A stretch of DNA of 21,538 nt, from assembly GCA_964535315.1 (NCBI GenBank), contig CAZHTS010000077.1:1-21538 (forward strand). Direction: 5' to 3'. Shown here one piece after another: positions 7,671 to 14,904 of this stretch. Source of the DNA: CAZHTS01 sp964535315. Lineage in GTDB: Bacteria; Chloroflexota; Anaerolineae; Anaerolineales; Anaerolineaceae. Each line of letters opens with the position of its first letter. Position 1 is the stretch's first letter. The translations under genes were made by a program, and so were the position numbers. The notes under the pieces were generated by a model, which saw only the letters and a program-made list of their open reading frames with translations, was not told the DNA's origin and made no database searches.

Positions 7671-8221
7671 TCCGGGCTCCTTTCTCCAAGCAGGGTGCGC
7701 AAACGGCTGCGGGCAGCGTTTAATAACCATTTGATCGTGCCGGGCGCCAGGTTCAGGTTGGCAGACATCTCGCTTTCGCTCAAGCCGAGGAAATAGCGCT
7801 GCACGATCACCGCCCGTTGGCGGGGCGAAAGCCGTTGCAGTGCATCCGCTACTTCTTGTTGCAGAGCCAGCGCTTCGGCCTCGCTTTCGGCCGAACGCCG
7901 CTGTCCGAGCCGCTGCTCGAACCATTCGGCGTCCAGGTCGGGTTCGACCGGCACCTGGCGGGCCATCTTCTGGGCAGCCTTGACCGCCGCATGCACCACG
8001 CTGCGCATGAACCAGGGTTCAAACGAGCGACTGGGGTCAAAGCTGGCGATGGCCCGGTAGACGTGCAGAAAACAATCCTGCACCACGTCTTCCGCCGTCG
8101 CGGTGTCGCGGGTGATCAGGGTGGCGGCGCGCAGCGCCCTGACCTGGTAGCGTTGCACCAGATATTCCAGCCCGCCGATGTCGCCTTGTTTCAGGCGTTG
8201 GATAGCCGTTTGTTCGTCCAT
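7667..8221 (-). CDS. ECF-family RNA polymerase sigma factor
   Basis: 184 residues, the normal length for ECF (sigma-70 group 4) factors. Region 2 spans about 17-85, with TATAEDVVQDCFLHVYRAI (40-58) matching the core-binding helix and FEPWFMRSVVHAAVKAAQK (67-85) the -10 recognition part. Region 4 spans about 125-178: RLSPRQRAVIVQRYFLGLS and a helix-turn-helix ending APGTIKWLLNAARSRLR. GGAGG precedes the ATG at a rather short 3-base spacing. The gene is first in a two-gene unit, overlapping the membrane partner by four bases, the classic sigma/anti-sigma arrangement. ECF factors usually control their own operon; a GTACGCGTAC palindrome lies just upstream. Targets are unknown, though the flanking envelope and signalling genes are candidates. 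Confidence 0.92.
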   Translation of the reverse strand: MDEQTAIQRLKQGDIGGLEYLVQRYQVRALRAATLITRDTATAEDVVQDCFLHVYRAIASFDPSRSFEPWFMRSVVHAAVKAAQKMARQVPVEPDLDAEWFEQRLGQRRSAESEAEALALQQEVADALQRLSPRQRAVIVQRYFLGLSESEMSANLNLAPGTIKWLLNAARSRLRTLLGERSPE

Positions 8222-8243
8222 TGTCCTCCGCGGTATCGTGTCA

Positions 8244-8253
8244 GTACGCGTAC
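8244..8253. promoter_or_regulatory. 10-bp palindrome in the divergent sigma/HAD promoter region
   Basis: GTACGCGTAC is a perfect palindrome about 23 bases upstream of the sigma-factor start, in the 136-base divergent gap. It could be an operator or part of the sigma promoter region. No partner copy was seen elsewhere in the gap. Confidence 0.3.
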
Positions 8254-8307
8254 ACTCTATCTATCCGCTGACCGTGCAAAAGGTTGGGGGTGATTCGGAT
8301 TCTACTG

Positions 8308-8313
8308 TATAAT
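8308..8313 (+). promoter_or_regulatory. -10 box TATAAT upstream of the HAD gene
   Basis: A consensus TATAAT lies 44 bases before the ATG at 8358. A partial -35 (TTGGGG, 8284-8289) sits 18 bases upstream. It would drive the HAD hydrolase and the second two-component pair. Confidence 0.5.
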
Positions 8314-8357
8314 ACAGACACATTTCCCAAAAATGCTGCGTTTCTCGCGGGAGGAGC

Positions 8358-9059
8358 ATGCCTGCACCCCTGGTGATTGCTTTTGACGCCGACGATACCC
8401 TCTGGCACAACGAACATTACTACACCGAAACCAAAGAACGGTTCAGGCGTCTGTTGGCCGGCTATGCCGATGCGGAGCACATCGGGCGCCTGCTGGATGA
8501 AGCCGAGGAACGCAACGTTCACTGGTACGGCTACGGCATTAAGAGCTTTACCCTGTCGATGATCGAAGTCGCCGCCGGGCTGCTGGAGGGCCGGGCGAGC
8601 GGGCGTGAGATCGGGGCGATACTCGATCTTGGAAAAGAGATGCTCACCGCCGAGGTGCCGCTGCTGCCGCACACCCGCCAGACCCTGGCGCTGCTGGCGC
8701 AGCAGTACGAATTAATGCTCATCACCAAAGGCGATCTGGTCGAGCAGGGCAAGAAGATCGAGCGCTCAGGCGTGGCGCATTATTTCCGTTACATTGAAGT
8801 GGTCGGCAGCAAGGCGGCAGACAGTTACCGCACACTGTTGCAGCGCTATGGCATCGCCTCCGAACGTTTTGTCATGATCGGCAACTCGTTGAAATCGGAC
8901 ATCCTGCCGGTGCTCGAGATTGGCGGCCGGGCGATTTATGTGCCGTATGAAAATACCTGGGCACACGAGATGGTCGACGTCGATCCGGCCGGACCGGGCT
9001 ATTATCAGGTCGAACATCTTGGTCTGTTACCCGAATTGTTGTTAAAGCTGGAGGAGTGA
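8358..9059 (+). CDS. HAD-superfamily hydrolase
   Basis: 233 residues. All four HAD motifs are present: the nucleophile and acid/base aspartates in FDADDTLW (D10, D12), the motif II threonine in LITKGD (T123), the motif III lysine in GSKAADSY (K152), and motif IV in GNSLKSDI (D181). A helical cap of about 85 residues lies between motifs I and II, so this is a C1-cap phosphatase-like member related to phosphoglycolate phosphatase, pyrimidine nucleotidase and similar enzymes. Substrate cannot be assigned. The ATG has GGGAGGAG just upstream and a TATAAT box at 8308. The stop lies 5 bases before the next gene's ATG, so it is first in an operon with the second response regulator and kinase; a functional tie to that signalling pair is possible but unproven. 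Confidence 0.87.
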   Translation: MPAPLVIAFDADDTLWHNEHYYTETKERFRRLLAGYADAEHIGRLLDEAEERNVHWYGYGIKSFTLSMIEVAAGLLEGRASGREIGAILDLGKEMLTAEVPLLPHTRQTLALLAQQYELMLITKGDLVEQGKKIERSGVAHYFRYIEVVGSKAADSYRTLLQRYGIASERFVMIGNSLKSDILPVLEIGGRAIYVPYENTWAHEMVDVDPAGPGYYQVEHLGLLPELLLKLEE

Positions 9060-9064
9060 GCGCC

Positions 9065-9760
9065 ATGAAGCGCATCCTGCTGGTGGAAGATTCTCAAGAA
9101 CTGGCCGACCTGGTGCGGCGCGAGCTGGTCAAAGAGGGTTTCACGGTGCAGGTTGCCGCCGGCGGCCCCGAGGCGTTGGCGCAATTTGAGCAGTTTGCCC
9201 CCGATTTGCTGATCCTGGATTGGATGCTGCCGGGAATGGATGGGCTGGAGGTGCTGCGCCAGGTGCGCAGCCGTTCCTCCGTGCCGGTATTGATGCTGAC
9301 TGCCCGCAGCGAAGAGACCGACCGGGTGATCGGCCTGGAATTGGGCGCCGACGACTACCTCACCAAGCCGTTTGGCATGCGCGAATTGCTGGCGCGGGTG
9401 CGCGCCTTATTGCGCCGCCTGGAACACGTCCAGCAAATCCTGGCGACGGATTCCAGGAGCGGCGGCGGGCAGGTGCGCTGGGGCGCTTTGCTGTTGCAGC
9501 CCGAGACGTATCAGGCCTGGCTGGACGGGCGGGAGATCGAATTGACCCGCACCGAATTTGCCCTGTTGGAACTGTTCCTGCGCAACCCCGGGCGGGTGTT
9601 CAGCCGCGCCTATTTGCAGGAGACCGTCTGGGAGCAAAATTACATCCCCGGCGATCGGTCGGTCGATAACGCCATCCTGCGCCTGCGCAAAAAGCTGGGC
9701 AGCCAGGGTGAGGCCATCGAGGCCATGTGGGGCGTGGGTTACCGCCTTAAACGGACATGA
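9065..9760 (+). CDS. OmpR/PhoB-type response regulator (second pair)
   Basis: 231 residues from the ATG at 9065, chosen because GGAGGAG lies about 8-10 bases upstream; a GTG at 9056 would add three residues but overlaps that site. The receiver domain has E8-D9, phospho-acceptor D52 in LILDWMLPGMDG, LMLTARS and the lysine of LTKPF. The winged-helix domain is complete (RTEFALLELFLRNPGRVFSR, then LRLRKKL and MWGVGYRL). It is closely similar along its whole length to the first regulator (4010-4714), sharing LDWMLP and near-identical wing and C-terminal segments. Its stop overlaps the kinase start by four bases (ATGA at 9757-9760). Confidence 0.94.
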   Translation: MKRILLVEDSQELADLVRRELVKEGFTVQVAAGGPEALAQFEQFAPDLLILDWMLPGMDGLEVLRQVRSRSSVPVLMLTARSEETDRVIGLELGADDYLTKPFGMRELLARVRALLRRLEHVQQILATDSRSGGGQVRWGALLLQPETYQAWLDGREIELTRTEFALLELFLRNPGRVFSRAYLQETVWEQNYIPGDRSVDNAILRLRKKLGSQGEAIEAMWGVGYRLKRT

Positions 9761-11307
9761 ACCTGCTGGATGAGCGCATCCTGCGCCGGGCCGCTGTCGT
9801 TCGGGCGCTGGTTGAAACGCTGGTCTTGCTGGCGGTGTTGGCCGCGGTTCTCTTGCTGGTCAAGGGACTGCCGCCGGCCAGTAAGTGGGGGGGGCTGGCC
9901 TTGTCGCTGGCGGTCAGCGGCGGCCCCTATTTTGGAGTACGCCGGGTGCTGCCCGGCGGCGGGCGTTTGCGGCAGATCGCAGCCGAATTTTTGTCGGCTG
10001 TATGCCTGGCCGCTGTCCTGTTGGGCGCCAACCTGATCCTGGTTGGCGTGGTGCGCCCAGACGGCAACCCGGCCGATGTGTGGGCCAATATCGCATTGAG
10101 CCTGGCGTTGGGCGTCCTTCTGTATCTGGGCGTGCGCCTGGGGCTGCGCCTGTGGCTGTATTGGCAGGGATTGTGCCGCCGCCGCATGGCCTGGGCGCTG
10201 ACCCGCGCTCAACTCAGCCTGATCGTGTGGGGCGCTGTACTGGCCACCGTGTTGTTGGCGCTGCTCGCTTCGGCCGATTTGTTTTTCCGGCCGCAGGTGG
10301 AAGCTCGTCTGCTGGCGGCGCGCCTGCTGGATACACTGGTGGTCGCGGTTGGCGGGGTGACGCTGGTCACCTGTCCCGCCTTACTGCTCTTGCTGCCGGT
10401 GTTTGCCCTGTTTTCGTATGGCTTTGCCCGGCGTACCACCCGCCGCCTGGAAGACCTGGCGCAGGCCGCCGATGCGCTGCGCCAGAAAGACTACCGCCGC
10501 CGCGTCCCGTTGGATGGTGAAGACGAGGTGGCGCGTTTGCAGCACAGTTTTAACGACATGGCCTCAGAACTGGAGCATACCCTGCTCGAGTTGCAAAGCG
10601 AGCGCGACAAGGTGGCGCAGTTGTTGGAAGAACGCCGCGCCCTGTTCGCCAGCGTCTCGCACGAACTGCGCACGCCGGTGGCGGTGCTGCGCTCGGGACT
10701 GGAGACGGTGCGCGCCAGCGCACAGTTGCCGGCCGACGCCCAACTGGCGCAGGATCTTTCCACCCTCGAACACCAGACCGTCCAACTGCAACGCCTGTTG
10801 GATGATCTCTTCACCCTGGCGCGGGTTGAGGTGCGCCAGTTTGAACTGGCCTGCCGGCCGGTGACGCTGGCGCCGCTCGTGCCCGCGGTGGTGCAGCAGT
10901 TTGCCGCCTGGGCCTGGGACACCGGACGCGTCGAACTCGTTTATCAGGACGCGGGCGAGCCGCTGACGGTGCTGGCCGATCCCACCCGCCTGGAACAGGT
11001 GCTCGCCAACCTGGTGCGCAACGCCGTGCGCTTTACCGAACCGGGCGGGCTGGTGGTGGTGCAGACCGGGCGTACGGCGGATGCCGTGCAAATTCAGGTG
11101 CGCGACACCGGCTGCGGCATCGCCGCCGCAGACCTGGAACACATCTGGGCGCGTTTCTACCGCACCGGGCAGGAAGCGCAGGAAGCCAACGCCGGGCTGG
11201 GTCTGCCGCTGGTCAAAGAATTCATCGAGGCGATGGGCGGGACGGTGGCGGTGGAGAGCCGCCCCGGCGAGGGCAGCTGCTTTACCCTGACCCTGCCGCC
11301 GGCCTGA
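9757..11307 (+). CDS. Membrane sensor histidine kinase (second pair)
   Basis: 516 residues. About six hydrophobic segments fill residues 12-220 with no large exposed domain. A HAMP-like linker (220-275) leads to the phospho-acceptor H302 in SVSHELRTP. ATPase motifs are all visible: the N box (RNAVRFTEPGG, N422), G1 (RDTGCGIA, D450), F box (IWARFY) and G2 (NAGLGLPLVKEF). It shares overall layout and distinctive segments with the first kinase, including RRMAWALTRAQL against RRFAWALTHAHL before the last membrane pair, and LPVFALFSY against LPLSALFSY at the HAMP entry. So the two pairs arose by duplication of a whole regulator-kinase unit. Translational coupling to the regulator shows they are partners. 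The stimulus is unknown. Confidence 0.93.
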   Translation: MNLLDERILRRAAVVRALVETLVLLAVLAAVLLLVKGLPPASKWGGLALSLAVSGGPYFGVRRVLPGGGRLRQIAAEFLSAVCLAAVLLGANLILVGVVRPDGNPADVWANIALSLALGVLLYLGVRLGLRLWLYWQGLCRRRMAWALTRAQLSLIVWGAVLATVLLALLASADLFFRPQVEARLLAARLLDTLVVAVGGVTLVTCPALLLLLPVFALFSYGFARRTTRRLEDLAQAADALRQKDYRRRVPLDGEDEVARLQHSFNDMASELEHTLLELQSERDKVAQLLEERRALFASVSHELRTPVAVLRSGLETVRASAQLPADAQLAQDLSTLEHQTVQLQRLLDDLFTLARVEVRQFELACRPVTLAPLVPAVVQQFAAWAWDTGRVELVYQDAGEPLTVLADPTRLEQVLANLVRNAVRFTEPGGLVVVQTGRTADAVQIQVRDTGCGIAAADLEHIWARFYRTGQEAQEANAGLGLPLVKEFIEAMGGTVAVESRPGEGSCFTLTLPPA

Positions 11308-11396
11308 GACACACGGGCGTTCCCTCCGGGCGGGCCGGGTTGGCCGGCGCCATGCTGCGCTGCGGCGTCAAACTCGAGCAGGAAGCGCCCGGCCAG

Positions 11397-11405
11397 TGCT
11401 ATACT
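11397..11405 (+). promoter_or_regulatory. Extended -10 promoter element for the RidA gene
   Basis: TGCTATACT matches an extended -10 (TGn plus a TATAAT-like hexamer), which can work without a good -35; none is evident. It lies 46 bases before the RidA ATG. A partial palindrome GCAAACGTTGC (11418-11428) lies in the predicted leader and could be a regulator site. The remaining 11308-11396 is GC-rich with no feature I can support. Confidence 0.42.
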
Positions 11406-11451
11406 TGAGAGAACGCAGCAAACGTTGCAAAATTTTTCTCAGGAGGATTCT

Positions 11452-11832
11452 ATGTCCCGCATCGAAATCAGCAGCCCCAGCGCCAGCCGGGTTGGACCGT
11501 ATTCGCACGCTATTCGCTCAGGCGATTTGATCTATCTTTCCGGGCAGACGCCCATCGACCCGGCCACGGGCAAACTGGCGGAGGGCGACATCCAGGCCCA
11601 AACGCGGCAGTGCTTCGCCAATTTGTTGGGCGTGTTGCAGGCCGCCGGACTGGGCTTCGAACACGTCATCAAGGTCAACGTGTTCCTGACCGACATGGGC
11701 GATTTCGCCGCCATGAACGAGGTCTACAAGACCCAGTTTGCCCAACCCTTCCCGGCGCGCACCACCATTGGCGTGGCCTCGCTGCCGTTGGGCGCCCACA
11801 TCGAGATCGAAATGATCGCCCGGGCGGAATAG
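11452..11832 (+). CDS. RidA/YjgF family imine deaminase
   Basis: 126 residues, the standard length of this small trimeric cytosolic family. RidA proteins hydrolyse reactive 2-aminoacrylate and other enamine/imine intermediates released by PLP enzymes, forming ketoacid and ammonia. Signature parts visible: GPYSHA (15-20), LIYLSGQTPIDP (26-37), VIKVNVFLTDM (72-82), and the active-site stretch FPARTTIGVASLP with R103, followed by IEIEMIA (117-123). The ATG at 11452 has AGGAGG five bases upstream; an upstream TTG would be far less likely. The next gene starts 19 bases after the stop, so the two are probably co-transcribed. RidA activity fits the presence of a threonine aldolase-type PLP enzyme in the same region, but they are far apart and the link is only suggestive. 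Confidence 0.93.
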   Translation: MSRIEISSPSASRVGPYSHAIRSGDLIYLSGQTPIDPATGKLAEGDIQAQTRQCFANLLGVLQAAGLGFEHVIKVNVFLTDMGDFAAMNEVYKTQFAQPFPARTTIGVASLPLGAHIEIEMIARAE

Positions 11833-11851
11833 CCGCCCGCAAAGGATCGCC

Positions 11852-12532
11852 ATGGCCGATTTTGAACGCTCCTGGCTGGATCAGTTTGGGCGCTGCGTGC
11901 AGGAAACGCTCGGCGACGAAGCGCGCCGGGTGATCTTGCAGGGCAGCGAGCACCTTTCGGATGCATCCGAGCGCCAGGCGGTGGCAGCCTGGAGCGCAGC
12001 AGCCATGCAGCGATTGGAAGCGCTCGCCGGCGCCGACCGGGGCCGGCGAGTGCTCACCGGCTGCGCCTGTCAGTACCCCCGCGCCGATTTACAGCCCATA
12101 CGCGCCGCCTACCAGGCCGGCGGCGAGATTGCCGTGGCGCACCGCATGCTCCAGGAGCGCTTTGAGACCTTCCTGCGCCAGCAGCTTGAGTTGGAGGAAG
12201 AACGGGTGCAGTGGATCGTGCAGCAGGGCTGGGGCCTGGCCGGCATTCTGGAGGGCGGGCGCATCGTGGCGACCAAAATCCCCAAGAGCAGCAGCCTGCG
12301 CCAGTATTTGAGCGAAGGCGACCCCGAGCAGCGCCGGCGCCTGTACTGCCACTGCCCGCGTATCCGGGCGGTGTTGAACCAGGCCGGCGCCATCTCGCCG
12401 CTGTATTGCTACTGCGGCGCCGGGTTTTACCGGGGCATCTGGGAGGAAATCCTGCAACGCCCGGTGGAAGTGGAAGTGTTGGAAAGCGTGCTGGCGGGCG
12501 GCGCGGTGTGCCGCATCGCCGTCCGCTGGTGA
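11852..12532 (+). CDS. Cysteine-rich protein of uncertain function with three CxC pairs
   Basis: 226 residues, no signal peptide or membrane segment, so probably cytosolic. The N-terminal half is helical and charged. Eight cysteines are present, six of them in three C-x-C pairs: CAC (71, 73), CHC (166, 168) and CYC (186, 188), plus C15 and C220. The C-terminal part (LYCHCPRIRAVL, then YCYCGAGFYRGIWEEIL and a beta-rich VEVEVLESVLAGGAVCRIAV) resembles an uncharacterised domain family I recall as DUF6144; I am not certain of that label. The cysteine pairs could bind a metal or take part in redox chemistry. The gene has AAAGGA upstream and follows RidA by 19 bases. Its stop is 3 bases from the stop of the facing RecQ gene. 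Confidence 0.7.
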   Translation: MADFERSWLDQFGRCVQETLGDEARRVILQGSEHLSDASERQAVAAWSAAAMQRLEALAGADRGRRVLTGCACQYPRADLQPIRAAYQAGGEIAVAHRMLQERFETFLRQQLELEEERVQWIVQQGWGLAGILEGGRIVATKIPKSSSLRQYLSEGDPEQRRRLYCHCPRIRAVLNQAGAISPLYCYCGAGFYRGIWEEILQRPVEVEVLESVLAGGAVCRIAVRW

Positions 12533-12535
12533 ACC

Positions 12536-14704
12536 TCAGGTCGTTTGTTTGTGGCAGAGATAGTGCAGGCGGATCAATTTGAGATCGTCGTAATCCACCT
12601 CGCCCGCCAGCGCCTCGAACACCGGGCGTAAGTAGTCCGTGCCGTGCTGGGCGAAGGCCGCCAGGGCGCGCTGCTGTGCGGCGGCCGGGGTGTGACAGTA
12701 CGCCAGGAAGTCGAACGGGCGCAGGGCGTGCCCTTCCCGGGCGTAGCGCTCCAGGTGCTCGAGGATGGTGGTCGTTTTTACCCCCAGCGCCCCGGCCAAT
12801 TCTTCCACTGGCGTCCCGGCGTTGAACGCCTCGCCGGTCAACTGGTGCCGGGGGTGTTTTTCGACCGGCGCGGTCTCCACCCGCAGCCGTTCACCGTTCT
12901 TCGGTCGTTCGTCGAGCCGGTGTTCCTCGCAATAGGCGGCGATGAGTTCAAGAAAGATGACGCCGTAGCGCTCCAGTTTGCGTTCGCCCACCCCAAAAAT
13001 CTGTTTCAGGCTGCGCTCCGAGCGCGGGTAAAAGGTCGCCATTTCGATCAGGGTCTTATCGGCAAAGATGACGTAGGGCGGCACGTGCGCCTGATCGGCC
13101 AGTTCTTTGCGTTTGCGCTTGAGCAGGTCAAACAGCCCGGCGTCGTGCGCCGGCGGCGGGGCGGTCTCTGCCTCGGGCGGCTGGGCGGGTTGGCTGCGCC
13201 CCAGGAAGGGTTCCTTGTTCTTGAACAACTCGTAGGCCAGCGGCGTCAACGCCAGCGTACCGTAGGGCGCCTGCTGCGCCAGGTAACCGCGCTGGACGAG
13301 CTGGCGCGCCAGAAACAGCCACTGTTCGCGCCCCAGTTCGCCGCCGATGCCGTAGGTGGAGAGGGTGTGGTGTTCGTAGCGTTCGATCTTCTCGCTGCGT
13401 ACCCCCAGCAGAACGTCGGTCACGTGCCCGGCGCCGAAACGCTCGCCGGTGCGTTTGACGCACGACAGGAACTTCTGGGCGGCGGTGGTCAAATCCACCG
13501 TTTCTTGCTGCGCCCCGCTGCGGCAGTTGTCGCAGGCGGCGCAGTCGTGGGTGGTGAAGGTCTCGCCAAAGTGCGCCAGCAGCGGCACGCGCCGGCAGAT
13601 ACCGCTTTCGGCGTACTTCACCAGCGCATCCAGGTGCTGGTAGGCCACACTGCGTTCGGGCTCGTCCTTCTGGTCGAGGAAGTGGCGGATTTTGTGCGTG
13701 TCGCCGAAGCTGTATAACAGGCGGCAGTGCGCCGGCAGCCCGTCGCGCCCGGCGCGGCCGATTTCCTGGTAATAACTTTCGATGCTCTTGGGCAGGTCGT
13801 GGTGCAAGACGAAGCGCACGTCCGGTTTGTTGATGCCCATACCGAAAGCAATGGTGGCGACCATGATGTGCACGTCGTCGCGAATAAAGGCCTCCTGGTT
13901 GGCGCGGCGCTCCTCGTCGCTCAGCCCGGCGTGATACGGCCGCGCCGCAAAACCGCGCCCTTGCAGCAGCAGGGTCAGTTCGTCCACCTGGCGGCGCGAG
14001 AAACAGTACACGATCCCGGATTGCCCGGCAAAACGGCCGGCGAAGTCAAGCGTCTGCCGTTGGGCGTCTTTTTTGGGCACCACTTCCAGCAGCAAATTGG
14101 GGCGGTTGAAGCTGGCGACGAATTCGTTGGGCCGGGCAAAACCCAGGCTGGACTGGATGTCCTGGCGCACGCGCGGCGTGGCAGTGGCGGTCAACGCCAG
14201 GCACACGGCCTGCGCAAAGCGCCGGCGCACCCCGGACAACTGGCGATACTCGGGGCGGAAATCGTGCCCCCATTCCGAGATGCAGTGCGCCTCGTCGATC
14301 ACCAGGCAGTCGATGGCCAGCCCGCTCAATAATCCCAGCACCCGGTCGGTCAGCAGCGTCTCGGGCGCCACATACACCAGTCGGACCTCGCCGCGCCGCA
14401 CGCGCCCCATGTTTTCCTGGTAGGCCTCGTAGCTCAGCGAACTGTTCAGATAGAGGGCCGGGATGCCCGTTTCGCTCAACTGCCCGACCTGATCCTGCAT
14501 GAGCGAGATGAGCGGCGAGACCACCACGGTCAGGCCCGAAAAGAGCAGCGCCGGCAGTTGATAGCACAACGACTTGCCGCCGCCGGTGGGCATGATCGCC
14601 AGCGTGTCACGCCGGGCGAGCACACAGTCGATGATCTCACTTTGCAGCGGTTTGAATTGTTCAAAACCAAAAACGGTGCGCAGCAGTTCTTCTTTGGAGG
14701 GCAT
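12536..14704 (-). CDS. recQ: ATP-dependent DNA helicase RecQ
   Basis: 722 residues from the ATG at 14704; a longer reading adds a non-conserved tail, while MPSKEELLRTVFGFEQFKPLQ is the family N-terminus. RecQ unwinds DNA 3' to 5' in recombination and fork repair. Domains: helicase core with motif 0 (FKPLQ, 17-21), Walker A (PTGGGKS, 39-45), Walker B box DEAH (137-140), the aromatic loop SEWGHDFRP (143-151), and motifs V-VI (ATIAFGMGINKPD, QEIGRAGRDG). A four-cysteine zinc site follows (C370, C388, C391, C394), then the RQC winged helix (about 405-495), an HRDC domain (about 523-600) and a C-terminal helix-turn-helix domain (about 618-715) of the type found in longer RecQ proteins. The ribosome binding site is weak (GAG only). 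Complete and apparently intact. Confidence 0.95.
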   Translation of the reverse strand: MPSKEELLRTVFGFEQFKPLQSEIIDCVLARRDTLAIMPTGGGKSLCYQLPALLFSGLTVVVSPLISLMQDQVGQLSETGIPALYLNSSLSYEAYQENMGRVRRGEVRLVYVAPETLLTDRVLGLLSGLAIDCLVIDEAHCISEWGHDFRPEYRQLSGVRRRFAQAVCLALTATATPRVRQDIQSSLGFARPNEFVASFNRPNLLLEVVPKKDAQRQTLDFAGRFAGQSGIVYCFSRRQVDELTLLLQGRGFAARPYHAGLSDEERRANQEAFIRDDVHIMVATIAFGMGINKPDVRFVLHHDLPKSIESYYQEIGRAGRDGLPAHCRLLYSFGDTHKIRHFLDQKDEPERSVAYQHLDALVKYAESGICRRVPLLAHFGETFTTHDCAACDNCRSGAQQETVDLTTAAQKFLSCVKRTGERFGAGHVTDVLLGVRSEKIERYEHHTLSTYGIGGELGREQWLFLARQLVQRGYLAQQAPYGTLALTPLAYELFKNKEPFLGRSQPAQPPEAETAPPPAHDAGLFDLLKRKRKELADQAHVPPYVIFADKTLIEMATFYPRSERSLKQIFGVGERKLERYGVIFLELIAAYCEEHRLDERPKNGERLRVETAPVEKHPRHQLTGEAFNAGTPVEELAGALGVKTTTILEHLERYAREGHALRPFDFLAYCHTPAAAQQRALAAFAQHGTDYLRPVFEALAGEVDYDDLKLIRLHYLCHKQTT

Positions 14705-14799
14705 GGTCGTCTCACAGGTCTCGGGGTGGGCGGTTTGGTAATCATCGCTATGGTAGCATAACCGGGCCGTTGTGTCTATTGTCCTGCCCGGCGGAGAAT

Positions 14800-14813
14800 A
14801 TGACAAACGTCAT
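14800..14813. promoter_or_regulatory. Inverted repeat ATGAC-AAAC-GTCAT just upstream of the -35 box
   Basis: A 5-bp inverted repeat with a 4-base spacer ends two bases before the TTGACA box of the LacI-gene promoter. The position suits an activator or a second regulator. No identity can be given from the sequence. Confidence 0.35.
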
Positions 14814-14815
14814 GC

Positions 14816-14844
14816 TTGACATTGCTCGCAATAATCCGTATAGT
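14816..14844 (+). promoter_or_regulatory. Sigma-70-type promoter of the LacI/ribose operon
   Basis: TTGACA (14816-14821), a 17-base spacer and TATAGT (14839-14844). The -35 is perfect and the -10 matches five of six consensus bases. Transcription should start near 14851, at the edge of the operator cluster. Confidence 0.8.
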
Positions 14845-14848
14845 TCTT

Positions 14849-14886
14849 GTTAATCGTTTACGTAATCGTTTACGCAAACGATTAAC
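14849..14886. promoter_or_regulatory. LacI-type operator cluster: tandem repeat plus palindrome
   Basis: TAATCGTTTACG occurs twice in direct tandem (14851-14862 and 14863-14874). The second copy forms a palindrome with the next bases: TAATCGTTT (14863-14871), ACGC, AAACGATTA (14876-14884). The outer arms GTTAATCGTTT (14849-14859) and AAACGATTAAC (14876-14886) also pair over 11 bp. The CGTTT/AAACG half-sites are typical of LacI-family operators. The cluster covers the predicted start of transcription, so bound repressor would block initiation or early elongation. Confidence 0.78.
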
Positions 14887-14904
14887 TCCTAAACAGGCCA
14901 GGCC

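Noticed and set aside
7671..7925. N-terminal extension of the anti-sigma-like protein
   Set aside because: It is the sigma-factor gene read in another frame; the ATG at 7670 has a good ribosome binding site and an ATGA overlap.
11418..11428. GCAAACGTTGC as a second operator of the LacI-type regulator
   Set aside because: It shares only a short AAACG core with the operator cluster at 14849-14886 and is an imperfect palindrome, so I do not claim it.
14705..14806. N-terminal extension of RecQ
   Set aside because: The added 34 residues are not RecQ-like; the family N-terminus begins at the ATG at 14704.
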